The notes beneath the pieces are model-generated. The model was not told the DNA's origin, did no database searches, and saw only the letters and a list, made by a program, of their open reading frames with translations. The position numbers and the translations under genes are program-made. Of a stretch of DNA of 6,528 bases, positions 6,323 through 6,528 are shown piece after piece (position 1 is the stretch's first letter; each line of letters begins with the position of its first letter). Source of the DNA: Bacteroidales bacterium UBA1219 (GTDB lineage: Bacteria; Bacteroidota; Bacteroidia; Bacteroidales; P3); NCBI GenBank assembly GCA_002309295.1, contig DBXF01000040.1, forward strand, positions 1 to 6,528. The letters are read 5' to 3'.

Positions 6323-6354
6323 CAAAATTACGAAAAAAAAACGAAAAAATAAAA
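6323..6354 (-). promoter_or_regulatory. Promoter of paralog B
   Basis: On the minus strand, TAATTTTG (6323-6330) exactly fits TAnnTTTG and is followed by CATTT, as in paralog A. Upstream is the same CG, nine T, CG arrangement as in paralog A. The -33 element is unclear: TTTT at 6351-6354 has a 20-base spacing, and a TTG at 6355-6357 is slightly too far. The start codon is about 42 bases downstream of the box. Confidence 0.7.
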
Positions 6355-6404
6355 CAATTTGTAATGATTAACCAAAAAAGAGTCACTTTCACACTTTTTT
6401 TTCA

Positions 6405-6412
6405 TATCTTTG
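6405..6412 (+). promoter_or_regulatory. Promoter -7 box of tatA
   Basis: TATCTTTG on the plus strand is an exact TAnnTTTG match followed by CA, a very common form in Bacteroidota. No convincing -33 element is seen. Transcription would begin near 6418-6420, giving a leader of about 70 bases before the ATG at 6491. The leader holds an AGGA (6484-6487) only 3 bases from the start codon, closer than usual for a Shine-Dalgarno site. Confidence 0.7.
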
Positions 6413-6490
6413 CACCGAATTATTAACTAAAGTACAGAAAAAAGTGGTTGAGCCGATATAGGCGGAATGCTGCTAAAAACCTGAGGAAAC

Positions 6491-6528
6491 ATGTTTGGAT
6501 TAGGAATGCAAGAGATACTGATCATCGC
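6491..6528 (+). CDS. tatA: Partial TatA/E family twin-arginine translocase subunit (N-terminus)
   Basis: Only 12 full codons are visible before the right edge (MFGLGMQEILII, then GC, probably Ala). The short polar start MFGLG, then the E-I-L-I-I entry into a membrane helix, is the typical N-terminus of Bacteroidota TatA, the inner-membrane pore-forming subunit that exports folded proteins with twin-arginine signals. The diagnostic FGGKKIPEL hinge would lie just outside. The start is supported by the upstream -7 box and by divergence from paralog B. Identification rests on a short stretch, so TatB or an unrelated small membrane protein is not excluded. Confidence 0.75.
   Translation, partial: MFGLGMQEILII

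Overview
The window looks like chromosomal DNA of a Bacteroidota member, most likely order Bacteroidales. The evidence is: promoters of the Bacteroides type (-7 box TAnnTTTG followed by CA), weak or absent Shine-Dalgarno sites, a TonB-dependent receptor with an N-terminal carboxypeptidase-regulatory-like domain, and the start of a Bacteroidota-type tatA. I cannot place it to genus. All functions come from reading motifs in the translations; no database search was possible.

Layout from left to right. (1) Positions 1-202, minus strand: the N-terminal 67 codons of a Y1/HUH transposase of the IS200/RAYT kind, running off the left edge. (2) Positions 203-343: no gene. This stretch holds two copies of a small GC hairpin repeat (222-240 and 253-272), then a nine-unit heptamer tandem array (277-340) that ends 3 bases from the stop codon of the next gene. 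(3) Positions 344-4830, minus strand: a compact cluster read in the order TonB-dependent receptor, M16-peptidase-like protein, metallo-beta-lactamase-fold hydrolase, with gaps of 5 and 21 bases. It is probably one operon, with a candidate promoter just before the receptor. (4) Positions 4927-6354, minus strand: two tandem paralogous genes for small secreted proteins, probably outer-membrane beta-barrels. Each has its own Bacteroides-type promoter and its own rho-independent terminator. (5) Positions 6355-6528: a divergent intergenic region with a plus-strand promoter, then the first 12 codons of tatA, cut by the right edge.

How the parts fit together. The receptor would sit in the outer membrane and take up an unknown substrate with TonB energy. 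The M16-like and MBL-fold proteins have no signal peptide and should be cytoplasmic, and the M16-like protein has lost the zinc-binding HxxEH motif. The two paralogs are separate transcription units that duplicated together with their promoters and leaders. The most notable points are the hairpin repeats beside a RAYT-like gene, the heptamer array, the receptor's apparent ATG lying inside the upstream gene's terminator (which implies a TTG start), and one strongly diverged block in otherwise conserved paralogs. I did not find a clear new defence or mobile system.
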